Part shown: in pieces, positions 20,293-20,856 of the stretch
Position numbering within the stretch: the first letter of the stretch is position 1
Layout of the letters: every line of letters starts with the position of its first letter
IMG/VR virus record: IMGVR_UViG_3300043449_000920
Coordinates: 1 to 20,856 of that record
Reading direction: 5' to 3' (one strand)
Origin: a virus
Length of the DNA: 20,856 nucleotides
Program-made: the position numbers and the translations under genes
Notes under the pieces: model-generated
Databases searched by the model: none
Told to the model about the DNA's origin: nothing
The model's input: only the letters and a program-made list of their open reading frames with translations

Positions 20293-20856
20293 CTAACCGA
20301 GCGTAAGTCGTTGCGGCGCGAAGGCGCGGCGGGACAAAAGTTCGGAGCCGTACCTTAGCGCATCAATTGTGTGCTTGTGGTTCGACGCCTCGCGCCCGTC
20401 GAACTTGCCGAGGTCTTCGATCAATCGCTTGCACCTCGGATGCACGATGAAATCGCCGCGGAGCATGGCGCTCTGGAGGATCCGGTACGAGTGAAAAACG
20501 GATCCCGCGGGCTTGTAAGCGACCGAAATTCGCGCCGGCCATGATCCGATCGGGATCTTGAGCGCCTTCTCGAACGCCTGGACCAGAAGCGCGTTGGACT
20601 TGATCGCGCCGCCTCGACGGGAGATCGCCGCTCGATCTCCTACCCATCGGTCGATCTGCTCCCAGCGGAGGCCGGCGCGCTTAATCATCGCGAGGATCTG
20701 AGCAGCGTCCTCCTCTGGCGTCGTCATGCCGTTGCTCGACACGACATCGAGTACAGTGATCCGGGGCTCGTTGTCCGCTGTCCGCGTGATCGCCACCATG
20801 ACGGCGGTCTGTGCGCCCGACTCCTTCCCGTGATCGATCCCGATCCCGATCTGCGC
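20293..20856 (-). CDS. terL: Terminase large subunit, C-terminal nuclease domain (partial; N-terminus outside window)
   Basis: The reading frame is open to the right edge of the window, so the gene starts outside it; the internal ATG at 20799 is not the true start. The visible 187 residues begin with IGIGIDHGKESGAQTAVMVAI, the first strand of an RNase H-type fold with its catalytic Asp. They continue with a WVGDR motif (second acidic residue) and end with NHKHTIDALRYG, the helix carrying the third acidic residue. This nuclease cuts concatemeric DNA during packaging and pairs with the ATPase domain off the edge. It is followed 8 nt later by the portal gene, the standard order. Confidence 0.9.
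   Translation of the reverse strand, partial: AQIGIGIDHGKESGAQTAVMVAITRTADNEPRITVLDVVSSNGMTTPEEDAAQILAMIKRAGLRWEQIDRWVGDRAAISRRGGAIKSNALLVQAFEKALKIPIGSWPARISVAYKPAGSVFHSYRILQSAMLRGDFIVHPRCKRLIEDLGKFDGREASNHKHTIDALRYGSELLSRRAFAPQRLTLG

Noticed and set aside
18755-20296. 513-aa plus-strand open frame opposite the portal
   Set aside because: It spans the portal gene antisense, with no motif or ribosome-binding site and shadow-like composition.
20293-20799. Complete 168-aa protein starting at an internal ATG
   Set aside because: The frame continues to the window edge and includes the first catalytic strand IGIGIDHG, so it is a partial terminase, not a short gene.

Overview
This window is a GC-rich piece of a tailed-phage (siphovirus-type) genome, or of a prophage. 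It holds most of the late structural module. Genes are packed with 1-8 nt overlaps of the ATGA, GTGA, TGATG or TAGTG type, and the order is canonical for long-tailed phages. No tRNA, insertion sequence, CRISPR array, integrase or bacterial housekeeping gene was seen. The host cannot be named from sequence. The strong G/C third-position bias points to a high-GC bacterium. The M15-type endolysin has no obvious cell-wall-binding domain, which would fit a Gram-negative host, but this is only an inference.

Right to left on the minus strand the late operon reads: large terminase C-terminal nuclease (cut by the window edge), portal, a small conserved phage protein, scaffold, major capsid protein, an unknown 221-aa protein, a tiny 49-aa gene with a GTG start, head-tail connector, tail-terminator-like protein, major tail tube protein, tail assembly chaperone with a hidden -1 frame extension, gp10-like protein, tape measure, a very large tail protein with sialidase-type Asp-boxes, tail hub/tip protein, collagen-containing tail fibre, a small unknown, holin-like and M15 endolysin lysis genes, two small unknowns, a polyglycine-rich adhesin, two small unknowns, and finally a membrane-anchored coiled-coil protein. 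The far left (1-822) carries a separate plus-strand operon of short accessory genes that meets the late operon tail to tail with a 26-bp overlap.

The long gene-free gaps are few, and most carry a signal. The 124-nt gap before the capsid gene has a candidate TTGACA promoter followed at once by a perfect 8-bp stem-loop and a strong Shine-Dalgarno. The gaps after the capsid gene and after the tail tube gene carry two related long hairpins with nearly the same base stem. The gap before the holin has an extended -10-like element. These signals sit around the virion proteins needed in most copies and around the lysis genes, suggesting local control of stoichiometry and timing inside one long late transcript.

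The points most worth following are the unannotated -1 frameshift product of the tail assembly chaperone, the twin hairpins, the promoter/hairpin leader of the capsid gene, and the rich set of predicted adhesive or glycan-binding tail proteins. There are no gene-free stretches over 300 bases.
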